Assembly: GCF_008017835.1 (NCBI RefSeq)
Contig: NZ_VRLT01000059.1
Span: 1-64,000 of the forward strand
Reading direction: 5' to 3'
Source of the DNA: Mesonia sp. HuA40
GTDB lineage: Bacteria; Bacteroidota; Bacteroidia; Flavobacteriales; Flavobacteriaceae
Length of the DNA: 64,000 nt
The translations under genes and the position numbers were made by a program. Positions 7,816 through 15,843 of the stretch are shown here, one piece after another; positions within the stretch are counted from its first letter, which is position 1; every line of letters starts with the position of its first letter. The notes under the pieces were generated by a model. The model did not search any database. It was not told the DNA's origin and saw only the letters and a list, made by a program, of their open reading frames with translations.

Positions 7816-8379
7816 TTAAGATTCTAATACAATATCCCATTCGGCTAATAAGCCTGCAACTCCATCTAATGAGAATTTAGCTTTTTTTAGGGTATTTAAA
7901 TTAGGGTTTATTTGATAGTGCTGAGCCGTTCTAAAATCAGCTTGAGTTAATTGGCTGCGCTCAAATCGCGCCTGACTCAAATCGCAGTGTGAAAAAACAG
8001 CTTGAGTCAGGTCGGCTTCAATAAAATCAACAGCCGATAAGTTGCAGTGGTCAAAAATAGTTTGCCTGAGCTTGCTTTGATAAAACGAACTATGGCCTAG
8101 TTGACAATGAGCAAATCTAACCGCTAAGCCAAAAGGTTCACAGGTATTAAATTGAAGTCCGAGCATTTTACAATGCTTGAAAAATGCTTCACGAAACAAG
8201 GTCTTGTTTAGTCTCGCCATACTAAAGTTACAGTGTTCAAAATGGCAGTCTATGAATTGCATTTTAGAAAGGTCTTTTTCAAAAAAATCGCAATGTTCAA
8301 AACGGCATTGCTCATATTCGCCTGGCGCTAAACAATCGATTCGTGTAAACTCCTGGTCGTAATAATAGTCGGTTTTCAT
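7816..8379 (-). CDS. pentapeptide repeat protein
   Basis: 187 aa made largely of A(D/N)LXX-type pentapeptides with Phe or Leu at the central position: CRFEHCDFFEKDLSKMQF, then TIFDHCNLSAVDFIEADL and SHCDLSQARFERSQLTQ. These should form a right-handed quadrilateral beta helix. Some repeats are Cys-containing (F-x-H-C). The layout is reminiscent of the Qnr/McbG group in size (Qnr about 218 aa), but no Qnr-specific loops can be identified, so no resistance role is claimed. No signal peptide, so cytoplasmic. Lone gene. Confidence 0.85.
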   Translation of the reverse strand: MKTDYYYDQEFTRIDCLAPGEYEQCRFEHCDFFEKDLSKMQFIDCHFEHCNFSMARLNKTLFREAFFKHCKMLGLQFNTCEPFGLAVRFAHCQLGHSSFYQSKLRQTIFDHCNLSAVDFIEADLTQAVFSHCDLSQARFERSQLTQADFRTAQHYQINPNLNTLKKAKFSLDGVAGLLAEWDIVLES

Positions 8380-8428
8380 AGAATTATTTAAAAGTTATCT
8401 TGAGATCGCTAGTTTAAATTTTGTTTGC

Positions 8429-9157
8429 TTAGTTACCCAATAAGAAATCTAATCCCATGCTTATTGCTACAAATAACAAAAGGCTGGTAAATGTTCCTAA
8501 GCTATAGCCTAAAAATGCTTTTATATAGACACGTTTTCTATTGTCTAGATAAAACTGTTTGACCGCCCACATTAGGTAAATCCAACTTAGCGGCAAACCA
8601 ATTTGAAGAAAGGGAAGGCCAATAAGGTTTTCTACTAAGCCTAAGACAAAATAAAACAACATAAATAGCCCTAGAATATAGCAAAGAAACACAAAGATCT
8701 CAAAGTAATTATAATTAAGGCGTCTAAAAAATAAACGATAAAATGCAGCAATGAATAAAGCCATCCATACATTTAAGTAGCCGTAATTGTCGGTAAACCA
8801 ACTTAAGAGTTCAAATGCTAGAGGTCGACTTTTTTTAGTTTCTTCGCTAAAGCTAATGGTCAATATCTCATAATCAAAGAGCCGCTGCCCCAAGGTATAC
8901 ACCAAAGAGCAGACAATTAAAAATAAAATGGGTTTGATAAACCTTTTACGCTCTCCCCATAGATATCGTTTTGTGGTTTTGCCTGGTCTTAATGCTAATT
9001 CTTTAATGGTATAAAAGATACCAAATTCTAAATAGAGTATGCTTTTTAATTCTTGCACTACATAACCCGCGTCGATACGCTTGGGTTTTAAGTGGGCGCC
9101 GCAAGAAGAACAAAATTGGGCCGCTTTATCTGGTTTACAGTGCTTACAATTAGGCAA
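8429..9157 (-). CDS. DUF3667 domain membrane protein with zinc ribbon
   Basis: 242 aa. It begins with a short zinc ribbon (CKHC ... CSSC, residues 4-19), followed by the conserved DUF3667 segment (YTIKELALRPGKTTKRYLWGERKRF) and about five hydrophobic stretches, for example ILFLIVCSLVYTLG, LNVWMALFIAAFYRLFF and LCYILGLFMLFYFVLGLVENLIG. The family is widespread in Bacteroidota and of unknown function. It stands alone, with 49 bp to the pentapeptide gene downstream on the same strand, so cotranscription with it is possible. Confidence 0.85.
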   Translation of the reverse strand: MPNCKHCKPDKAAQFCSSCGAHLKPKRIDAGYVVQELKSILYLEFGIFYTIKELALRPGKTTKRYLWGERKRFIKPILFLIVCSLVYTLGQRLFDYEILTISFSEETKKSRPLAFELLSWFTDNYGYLNVWMALFIAAFYRLFFRRLNYNYFEIFVFLCYILGLFMLFYFVLGLVENLIGLPFLQIGLPLSWIYLMWAVKQFYLDNRKRVYIKAFLGYSLGTFTSLLLFVAISMGLDFLLGN

Positions 9158-9269
9158 ATTAACTTGAATTGTTATTAGCGCTTGGTATTGCGCAATTTGT
9201 GATAAAGTAAATGTAATTATTTTTTAAATTAAATAGTTTACTAATCTTTACAATTTTTAATTGAGTTGG

Positions 9270-9295
9270 TTTTTCGCTTCCGCGGAAGCGAAAAA
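9270..9295. repeat. perfect 26-bp palindrome containing GCTTCCGCGGAAGC
   Basis: TTTTTCGCTTCCG / CGGAAGCGAAAAA is fully self-complementary around 9282/9283. It lies downstream of the antiporter remnant and could act as a bidirectional terminator, but related copies occur at 24173-24188, 27124-27139 and 33303-33318, so it is a dispersed repeat. Confidence 0.7.
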
Positions 9296-9350
9296 GAATT
9301 TAAATTAAATCAAGCTTTAAATTATAGCCTTAAAAGTCCAAAAGGTTTTT

Positions 9351-9695
9351 CTAAACCGCACTAAAGCCTACTTGTAGAACCCGTTTTACTTCTTGCATAC
9401 TGTCTTTGTGGTCTAAGAGCACCACCAGTATATCTTCCTCTTCAATAATTGTAGAGCCTCCAGGTCTTACGAAATTATCTTTCCTTTTGATCATACTAAT
9501 AAAGGCCGAATCGGGAAAATGCAAATCTACGATTCGCTTTCCTACAGCATAATCTTGGGCGTTTATCTGTACCTCCTCCATTACCGATTTAGGGAGGTTT
9601 AAAATATACCTATCGTTGGGAGCGAGTGGTTTGTCTTTTTCAGGTAAGCCTACATTTAACCATTTTGCTACAATAGAAAGCGTAGTTCCTTGTAA
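9351..9695 (-). pseudogene. K+/H+ antiporter (CvrA/NhaP2-like), 3' fragment
   Basis: The readable frame begins right after an in-frame TAA (9698-9696) with LQGTTLSIVAKWLNVGLPEK, the end of the last membrane segment of CPA1-type potassium/proton antiporters. It continues into the RCK_C/TrkA-C domain (GKRIVDLHFPDSAFISMIKR, then VRPGGSTIIEEEDILVVL) and stops at 9351. The preceding 350 or so residues of the transporter are missing, and no start codon exists except an internal Met (9581). This is a truncated remnant rather than a working TrkA-C protein. A small expressed RCK_C protein starting at 9581 cannot be excluded. Confidence 0.75.
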
Positions 9696-9810
9696 TTAGT
9701 AGCTTAGCTTAAAGACTAGCTAATGTCAGCCTATAAAGTTAAATATTTGCCTATGTTTTTGGTATAGAAATGAATGAATTTTATACTGTTTGAAATATAG
9801 GTATAAAAAA

Positions 9811-9840
9811 AACTGCTTGTTGGGCAAGCAGTTTTTTTAA
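9811..9840 (-). terminator. rho-independent terminator (bidirectional form)
   Basis: Stem AACTGCTTG (9811-9819) / CAAGCAGTT (9825-9833) with loop TTGGG and T/A runs on both sides. It serves the minus-strand lipoprotein gene that ends at 9862. Confidence 0.85.
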
Positions 9841-9861
9841 TTTTAAAAATTGTAATTGGTT

Positions 9862-10272
9862 TTATTCTAAAGAAGCCCCAACTGCAATATCGCAACGGTG
9901 ACCTGGTTGCCCGTGTGGGGGATTCACCTTTAGATTACTGGTATTGGTTGCAGCTTCAACAGGGTTTCCGTTCACCGGAGTAACGGTGTTTTGAATCTGA
10001 TTAGGTTTTGAATTAAGTGGCGCACCTACTTTAATGTCGCATCGGTGGCCCGGTTGCCCGTGCGGTGGGTTAGGGTCATCTCCACTAGGTATGTCCTGCG
10101 CATTGGTGGTTTGGTTATTGGCAGCAGCCTCTGTATTACTGGTCTCTGTAGTAGGTTCAGCTGTTGCTGTCTCCTTTTCTTTTTTCGCTTGGTCTTCACA
10201 AGAGAAACTTATTAGTCCGCCTGCTAAAGCCAAAGCCATAACAAAAGTTTTTGTCGTTTTAATTGAAATCAT
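9862..10272 (-). CDS. lipoprotein with two NPPHGQPGHRCDI motifs
   Basis: 136 aa. A lipoprotein signal peptide ends in LISFSC (lipidated Cys25). A low-complexity Glu/Thr/Asn/Ala linker (residues 30-65) follows, then two copies of a 19-residue motif, NPPHGQPGHRCDI(K/A)VGA(P/S)L, at 68-86 and at 117-135, the second reaching the C-terminus. Each copy holds two His and one Cys, so metal or heme binding is conceivable (inference only). I recall the motif from Bacteroidota proteins of unknown function and cannot name the domain. It is a single-gene unit with its own terminator, probably on the outer membrane or in the periplasm. Confidence 0.75.
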   Translation of the reverse strand: MISIKTTKTFVMALALAGGLISFSCEDQAKKEKETATAEPTTETSNTEAAANNQTTNAQDIPSGDDPNPPHGQPGHRCDIKVGAPLNSKPNQIQNTVTPVNGNPVEAATNTSNLKVNPPHGQPGHRCDIAVGASLE

Positions 10273-10440
10273 AGTTGTCTTATTTTTTTCGAATATACAA
10301 ATAATTATTTTTTTCTTGGCCTTATTTTAATTTACTCGGCAGGCAAGGCAAAAAAAACAATTATTTCAGCAAAGCTTCGCTTGCTTTTTGTCAATTTTAT
10401 ATCTTTACACAGCACAATAAATTTAGTAAATATAACCACT

Positions 10441-10926
10441 ATGAGTAAGCGGTACCACGTAAAAGTAAATGAGCAGTGGGATTTTGATTTTAGCGAAGAA
10501 GAAATCCGTCAATTCGATTTACAGAACCTTCCAAATCATTCGTTTCACGGTCTAGAGAAGAATAAATCTTTTAAAGCCACGATTACCGAGCAAAATTTTA
10601 TCGATAAAGTCTATAAGGTAAACATTAACGCCAATCCGTATACGGTAGCCATAAAAACCGATTTAGATCGTTTAATTTCAGAAATGGGATTAGAGTTAAA
10701 TGCCGGCGCCATGGTGAATGAAATTAAAGCCCCAATGCCCGGACTTATTATCGAAGTAAATGTAAAGCCAGGCGATGAGGTTAAAGAGGGTGATTATCTG
10801 ATGGTACTCGAGGCGATGAAAATGGAAAATGCGCTTACGGCACCACGCGATGCAAAAATTAAGCACATTGCGATTAAACAAGGAGAGACCGTAGAAAAAA
10901 ATCAATTACTTATTGAAATGGAGTAA
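10441..10926 (+). CDS. biotin carboxyl carrier subunit of acyl-CoA carboxylase
   Basis: 161 aa from ATG 10441. The longer frame starts at a TTG (10381) that coincides with a possible -33 box, with TATCTTTA at 10400-10407, so it is untranslated. The C-terminal biotinyl domain (about 90-161) carries EAMKMEN with the biotin-accepting Lys127. The N-terminal half is the extended segment seen in Bacteroidota carriers. First gene of a carrier / biotin carboxylase / carboxyltransferase operon, with 37 bp to the next gene. Carries carboxybiotin between the two catalytic subunits. Confidence 0.92.
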   Translation: MSKRYHVKVNEQWDFDFSEEEIRQFDLQNLPNHSFHGLEKNKSFKATITEQNFIDKVYKVNINANPYTVAIKTDLDRLISEMGLELNAGAMVNEIKAPMPGLIIEVNVKPGDEVKEGDYLMVLEAMKMENALTAPRDAKIKHIAIKQGETVEKNQLLIEME

Positions 10927-10963
10927 TGGCCCTAGTGGTTTATTATAATAGAAAAAAATCATT

Positions 10964-12409
10964 ATGAAGAAAATATTAGTTGCCAACCGAGGAGAAATCG
11001 CTTTACGGATTATGAAGACCGCCCAAAAAATGGGTATAAAAACCGTAGCCGTATATTCTGAAGCAGACCGCAATGCACCGCACGTAAAATTTGCTGATGA
11101 AGCCATTTGTCTAGGGCCTGCACCCTCAAACCAATCTTATCTTAAAGGAGAGGTAATCATTGCCGAAGCTAAAAAACTGAAAGTAGATGGTATTCATCCT
11201 GGATATGGATTTTTAAGTGAGAATGCCCAATTTGCACAAGCCGTAGAAGAAAACGGCATTACTTGGATTGGTCCGGGTTCAAAAGCTATAGAGGTGATGG
11301 GAAGTAAACTGGCTGCAAAAGAAACGGTTAAAGCCTATGACATACCTATGGTTCCTGGAATAGATGAAGCCATTACCGATATTGACAAAGCAAAAGCAAT
11401 TGCCAAAGAAATTGGCTTTCCTATTTTAATTAAAGCTTCTGCCGGTGGTGGAGGTAAGGGAATGCGTGTTGTAGAGCAGGAAGCCGATGTTGAAGAACAA
11501 ATGAACCGTGCTATTAGCGAAGCCGAATCGGCTTTTGGAGACGGTGCTGTTTTTATTGAAAAGTATGTTGCTTCACCGCGGCATATCGAAATTCAAATTT
11601 TAGCCGATAGCCACGGAAATGTCGTGCATTTATTTGAACGCGAATGCAGCGTTCAACGAAGGCACCAAAAAGTGGTAGAAGAAGCACCATCGGTAGTGCT
11701 AGACGAAACTTTACGTCAAAAAATGGGTGAAGCAGCTGTTAAAGTGGCCAAATCTTGCGATTACGTCGGAGCGGGAACAGTTGAGTTTTTATTTGATGAA
11801 CAGCGTAATTTTTATTTCTTAGAAATGAATACGCGTTTGCAGGTGGAGCATCCCGTAACCGAATGGATTACAGGTATAGACTTGGTTGAAGAGCAAATAA
11901 ATATTGCTCGCGGAAAAGCCTTGCGATTTAAACAAGAAGATTTAAATATCAACGGGCACGCCATGGAGCTGCGCGTTTATGCAGAAAATCCGTTAGACGA
12001 TTTTTTACCAAGCGTAGGAACGCTATCTACTTATCAAGTGCCACATGGTGAAGGCATTCGTGTAGACAATGGTTTTGAAGAAGGTATGGAGGTACCTATT
12101 TATTATGACCCGATGTTGTCTAAGTTGATTACTTACGGAAAAACCCGAGAAGAAGCTATTCAAAAAATGATTGAGGCTATTGATAGGTATAAGGTTATTG
12201 GCGTAGAGACTACCTTAAGCTTTGGTAAATTTGTAATGGAGCACGAGGCCTTCCGTCAAGGGAATTTTGACACTCATTTTGTGAAACAATACTATTCGGC
12301 TAGCTTATTAGAAGAAGCCAACAAAAAAGAAGCGCGATTGGCAGCCTTGGTAGCTCTTCGCCAATATTTAACCGATCAAAAACAGCTTAGATTACCGCGC
12401 ATAAAATAA
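10964..12409 (+). CDS. accC: biotin carboxylase subunit of acyl-CoA carboxylase
   Basis: 481 aa, a normal length for a free-standing biotin carboxylase subunit. N-terminal biotin carboxylase domain (KKILVANRGEIALRI; HPGYGFLSEN near residue 77), ATP-grasp glycine loop (SAGGGGKGMRVV near 160), RHIEIQILAD, ECSVQRRHQK, and the C-terminal domain with EMNTRLQVEHPVTEW and MELRVYAENP. It carboxylates biotin on the carrier using ATP and bicarbonate. The symbol is used in the family sense: the enzyme partners the adjacent carboxyltransferase and more likely serves propionyl-CoA than fatty-acid synthesis. 15 bp to the next gene. Confidence 0.9.
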   Translation: MKKILVANRGEIALRIMKTAQKMGIKTVAVYSEADRNAPHVKFADEAICLGPAPSNQSYLKGEVIIAEAKKLKVDGIHPGYGFLSENAQFAQAVEENGITWIGPGSKAIEVMGSKLAAKETVKAYDIPMVPGIDEAITDIDKAKAIAKEIGFPILIKASAGGGGKGMRVVEQEADVEEQMNRAISEAESAFGDGAVFIEKYVASPRHIEIQILADSHGNVVHLFERECSVQRRHQKVVEEAPSVVLDETLRQKMGEAAVKVAKSCDYVGAGTVEFLFDEQRNFYFLEMNTRLQVEHPVTEWITGIDLVEEQINIARGKALRFKQEDLNINGHAMELRVYAENPLDDFLPSVGTLSTYQVPHGEGIRVDNGFEEGMEVPIYYDPMLSKLITYGKTREEAIQKMIEAIDRYKVIGVETTLSFGKFVMEHEAFRQGNFDTHFVKQYYSASLLEEANKKEARLAALVALRQYLTDQKQLRLPRIK

Positions 12410-12424
12410 AGACTTGAGAGAATT

Positions 12425-13966
12425 ATGAGTAAGAATATAAAGATACTGGAAGAAAAGATAAAACAAGCCCATTTGGGGGGTGGCGAAAAACGAATCGCTA
12501 AACAACACGAAAAAAAGAAACTTACCGCTAGAGAACGTATAGACTATTTACTTGATGAAGGTTCTTTTGAGGAAATAGGAATTTTGGTTACCCATAGAAC
12601 AACCGAGTTTGGTATGGATAAGCAAAAATTTTATGGCGATGGGGTGGTAACTGGTTATGGTACTATTGAGGGGCGTTTGGTTTATGTATTTGCACAAGAT
12701 TTTACCGTTTTCGGTGGCTCTTTGTCTGAAACCCATGCCGAAAAGATTTGTAAGGTGATGGATTTGGCGGTGAAAGTTGGTGCCCCAATGATTGGACTTA
12801 ATGATTCTGGTGGAGCGCGAATTCAAGAAGGAGTGAAATCGCTAGGCGGTTACGCCGATATTTTTCATCGCAATGTAAAATCATCGGGTGTGATTCCTCA
12901 AATATCAGCAATAATGGGACCCTGTGCCGGAGGAGCGGTTTATTCTCCTGCGATGACCGATTTTACCCTTATGGTGCAAGATACCAGTTATATGTTTGTT
13001 ACGGGTCCAAATGTGGTTAAAACGGTTACCAATGAAGAGGTGACCTCAGAAGAATTGGGCGGTGCTAGTACACACGCCACAAAATCGGGAGTAACGCATA
13101 GAACGGCAGTAAACGATATTGAATGCTTAGAAGACGTAAAAAAATTAATCAGCTATTTGCCTCAAAACAATCAGCAAAAAGCAGCAGATTTACCTTATAA
13201 TTTAAGCGATGAACTGCGCGAAGGTTTAGCCGATATTGTCCCCGAAAGTTCAAATAAACCCTACGATATGCACGCGGTAATCAATGGAATTATAGATCAA
13301 GATTCTTTCTTTGAAATCCATAAAGATTATGCCGATAATATTATTGTAGGATTTGCCCGTCTAGGCGGAAAAAGTATTGGTATAGTTGCCAATCAACCTA
13401 TGAGCTTAGCTGGAGTGTTAGATGTAGATGCCTCTAAAAAGGCAGCTCGTTTCACCCGTTTTTGCGATGCTTTTAATATTCCTTTATTAGTACTAGTAGA
13501 TGTACCTGGATTTTTGCCCGGTACCGATCAAGAATGGAACGGGATTATTTTAAACGGAGCCAAATTATTATACGCCTTAAGCGAAGCAACGGTTCCTAAG
13601 GTTACCGTGATTACACGTAAAGCCTATGGCGGAGCTTATGATGTAATGAACTCTAAACACATTGGTGCCGATTTAAATTTTGCTTGGCCAGGGGCAGAGA
13701 TTGCCGTGATGGGAGCAAAAGGGGCCAGTGAAATTATCTTTAGAAAAGAAATTATGGAGGCCGAAGATCAAGAAGCAAAATTGGCCGAAAAAGAAGCCGA
13801 ATATGCCGAACTTTTTGCTACTCCTTTTGAAGCTGCAAAACGCGGATTCATCGATGAGGTAATTTTACCAAAGGATACCCGCAGAAAGCTAATCAAAGGT
13901 TTTAGTATGCTTGAGAACAAAGAAGTGTTAAGACCAAAACGCAAGCACGGTAACATTCCGCTTTAA
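12425..13966 (+). CDS. acyl-CoA (propionyl-CoA) carboxylase, carboxyltransferase subunit
   Basis: 513 aa, a single-chain carboxyltransferase of the PccB/MmdA type. N-half: [66 protein letters not shown] (the acyl-CoA oxyanion region). C-half: [19 protein letters not shown] and [13 protein letters not shown]. It transfers CO2 from carboxybiotin to an acyl-CoA, by family most likely propionyl-CoA to methylmalonyl-CoA. Third gene of the operon with its carrier and biotin carboxylase. Substrate preference is inferred, not proven by sequence. Confidence 0.9.
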   Translation: MSKNIKILEEKIKQAHLGGGEKRIAKQHEKKKLTARERIDYLLDEGSFEEIGILVTHRTTEFGMDKQKFYGDGVVTGYGTIEGRLVYVFAQDFTVFGGSLSETHAEKICKVMDLAVKVGAPMIGLNDSGGARIQEGVKSLGGYADIFHRNVKSSGVIPQISAIMGPCAGGAVYSPAMTDFTLMVQDTSYMFVTGPNVVKTVTNEEVTSEELGGASTHATKSGVTHRTAVNDIECLEDVKKLISYLPQNNQQKAADLPYNLSDELREGLADIVPESSNKPYDMHAVINGIIDQDSFFEIHKDYADNIIVGFARLGGKSIGIVANQPMSLAGVLDVDASKKAARFTRFCDAFNIPLLVLVDVPGFLPGTDQEWNGIILNGAKLLYALSEATVPKVTVITRKAYGGAYDVMNSKHIGADLNFAWPGAEIAVMGAKGASEIIFRKEIMEAEDQEAKLAEKEAEYAELFATPFEAAKRGFIDEVILPKDTRRKLIKGFSMLENKEVLRPKRKHGNIPL

Positions 13967-14118
13967 GCGAAATTAATAAAAGGTAGGAAATTTGGCCTGT
14001 TAATTGTTTAATAGTTAAGTAAGGCATAAACAATCCTAAGAAAAGTAAAAATTTTTCGTCGAGTTGATTTTTTTTGCTTAAAATTGAAAAAATTTATTAA
14101 TCTAAATTAAGAATAGAA

Positions 14119-14562
14119 ATGAGAAGATTTAAAAATGTATTTTTTGCTATGGTAATGCTGTTGAGTGCTAATGCTTTTGCTCAAGAAGCTCAAGTTAGCG
14201 ATGCCGATTTGGCAAAATTTGCAGAGGCTTATAAGGCAGTGCAGGTTGAAAATAGAGAACTACAGCAAGAAATGGTGGCCTATATGAAGAAAGAAGGTAT
14301 GGAGGTGCAACGTTTTCAAGCCATCCAACAAGCATCGGTAAACCCGAACCAAGAGGTAGAGGCAACTCCTGCCGAAATGAAGAGCTACAAAAAAGTGGTG
14401 GCTAAGGTGCAAGAAATGCAACCACAATTGCAAAAAGATATGATGAGCATCATTCAAGACAAAGGACTTAGTATCGAGCGTTACCAACAGATTGGAGCTG
14501 CTTTGCAACAAAATCCAGAATTGCAACAAAAATTGCAAAACTTAATGATGAAGCAAGAATAA
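14119..14562 (+). CDS. DUF4168 domain protein, exported
   Basis: 147 aa with a signal peptide (cleavage after NAFA, residue 21). The rest is helical and Gln/Met/Lys-rich, with two related halves: FAEAYKAVQVENRELQQEM paired with KKVVAKVQEMQPQLQKDMM, and each followed by EGMEVQRFQAI or KGLSIERYQQI. This two-repeat pattern is the DUF4168 layout. The protein is periplasmic and of unknown role, with an outward resemblance to LTXXQ/Spy-like proteins. It is monocistronic with its own terminator 20 bp downstream. Confidence 0.85.
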   Translation: MRRFKNVFFAMVMLLSANAFAQEAQVSDADLAKFAEAYKAVQVENRELQQEMVAYMKKEGMEVQRFQAIQQASVNPNQEVEATPAEMKSYKKVVAKVQEMQPQLQKDMMSIIQDKGLSIERYQQIGAALQQNPELQQKLQNLMMKQE

Positions 14563-14585
14563 AATCGATTTGCTTTACAATATAA

Positions 14586-14612
14586 AAGCTGCCGCTTAGG
14601 CAGCTTTTTTTA
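14586..14612 (+). terminator. rho-independent terminator after the DUF4168 gene
   Basis: Stem AAGCTGCC (14586-14593) / GGCAGCTT (14599-14606), loop GCTTA, followed by a T run. Confidence 0.88.
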
Positions 14613-14867
14613 TGCTTTTATACTTTAAAATAACTTTTTATGAATTGAAATGTGAAACAAGTTGCTCATGCTAATTTAAATAATTTGAAGCGTGTTGCTA
14701 GTGAGCATTTGGCATTGTATTGTACATCTCAAAATAGCTAACCTTGACGATTGGTTTACCCAAACATTTATAAAGAAATAATAAGCTTAGGCAAATCAAA
14801 GCTTTTAAAACAAATACCCCCCAATTCGTATTTAGCGAATTGGGGGTGTTTTTTATATAAAAAGTTT
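14613..14867. other. intergenic region before hutG
   Basis: About 255 bp. Apart from the hairpin at 14818-14846 I see no gene or repeat. Confidence 0.4.
14818..14853. terminator. strong hairpin, probable bidirectional terminator of hutG
   Basis: 11-bp perfect stem CCCCCAATTCG (14818-14828) / CGAATTGGGGG (14836-14846). Followed by GTTTTTT on the plus side and U-rich UAUUUGUUUU on the minus side. It lies 15 bp after the hutG stop. Confidence 0.7.
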
Positions 14868-15842
14868 TTATTCGTCCCGTATAAAATCAGAAACAAGGTA
14901 GCTTAGTGCTTTACCAACTTGTCCGTTCCCATCTGGTATGGCTTCGCAAATGTGCAAGTAATGGGTTTTTTGCTTTTTGGCTAAATTGATAAAACTACGC
15001 AACTCACGCATATCAAAACCTGTAGGGGTTGCTGCACTACTATTAAAATTGGCTACCGCATCACAATCGATTTCAAAACCAAATTGATTGCGAACAAAGT
15101 CGGCTGTTTTCTTAAATTTCACCAATTTGTCGAGAGCGGTAAGATGCATAATCTCTTCGTAACAAACATAGTGTTGTTGTTTGTTGGCTTTAATAGCTTC
15201 AAAAATATAATCTGGTGTATAGTTTTGATGCAAACCAAAGATAGCATACCGATCAAGGTAACCTTCTTTGCTAGCAAAACTAAAACCATTTCCGCTATGA
15301 CGGTAATCGGTATTTCTTAAATCGGTATGGGCATCTATATTTAGCACATTAATGGGTTGATCTAATCCTAGGGCCACACCGCGGATGATACCGTAAGCGT
15401 TGTTATGACCGCCACCAATTACTATTGGCGTTTTATTGGCCTCAATTACCTTTTGCACTACTTGAGTTACCGTGGTATCATTAAAACTAACAATTTCGCC
15501 CAACTCTTTTGGATCATTTGTTTTATCTGCATCTTGCATACTGCCACGGGTTAAAATCTCTCCTATAATTAGGCAATTTTTAGTGGTGTTATAAGGATTA
15601 ACTTGGATATTTAAAAAAGCCTTTAGAAATGCTTCCCAGGCGGCAGCGGTTCCAGCTTTACCGTAGTTAGCACGTACCCCAATATCTTCTGGAATACCGA
15701 AAATAATAAATTCTTCGGGACGGTTGGCTAAATCATCAAAATGATTGACAAAGGCCAGTTTTTCTCCCATTTTAACTTCTCCAACTCTGGTTTTCGTAAG
15801 TTCTTGAGCGCGAGTGGGTGTAAAAAAAGTAAAGTTTTTCAT
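14868..15842 (-). CDS. hutG: formimidoylglutamase (arginase/ureohydrolase family)
   Basis: 324 aa. Ureohydrolase metal motifs are visible: VIGGGHNNAYG, NIDAHTDLR and FEIDCDAV, which together supply the His/Asp ligands of a di-manganese site. The gene starts 1 nt downstream of the hutI stop, so the two are translationally linked. In that context the substrate is N-formimidoyl-L-glutamate, hydrolysed to glutamate and formamide in the last step of histidine degradation. Another ureohydrolase reaction (arginase, agmatinase) is less likely because of hutI. hutH and hutU are not in this window. Confidence 0.85.
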   Translation of the reverse strand: MKNFTFFTPTRAQELTKTRVGEVKMGEKLAFVNHFDDLANRPEEFIIFGIPEDIGVRANYGKAGTAAAWEAFLKAFLNIQVNPYNTTKNCLIIGEILTRGSMQDADKTNDPKELGEIVSFNDTTVTQVVQKVIEANKTPIVIGGGHNNAYGIIRGVALGLDQPINVLNIDAHTDLRNTDYRHSGNGFSFASKEGYLDRYAIFGLHQNYTPDYIFEAIKANKQQHYVCYEEIMHLTALDKLVKFKKTADFVRNQFGFEIDCDAVANFNSSAATPTGFDMRELRSFINLAKKQKTHYLHICEAIPDGNGQVGKALSYLVSDFIRDE

Positions 15843-15843
15843 A

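Noticed and set aside
9351-9581. Complete TrkA-C regulatory protein
   Set aside because: Upstream codons in the same frame continue as antiporter sequence up to a stop, so it is a fragment.
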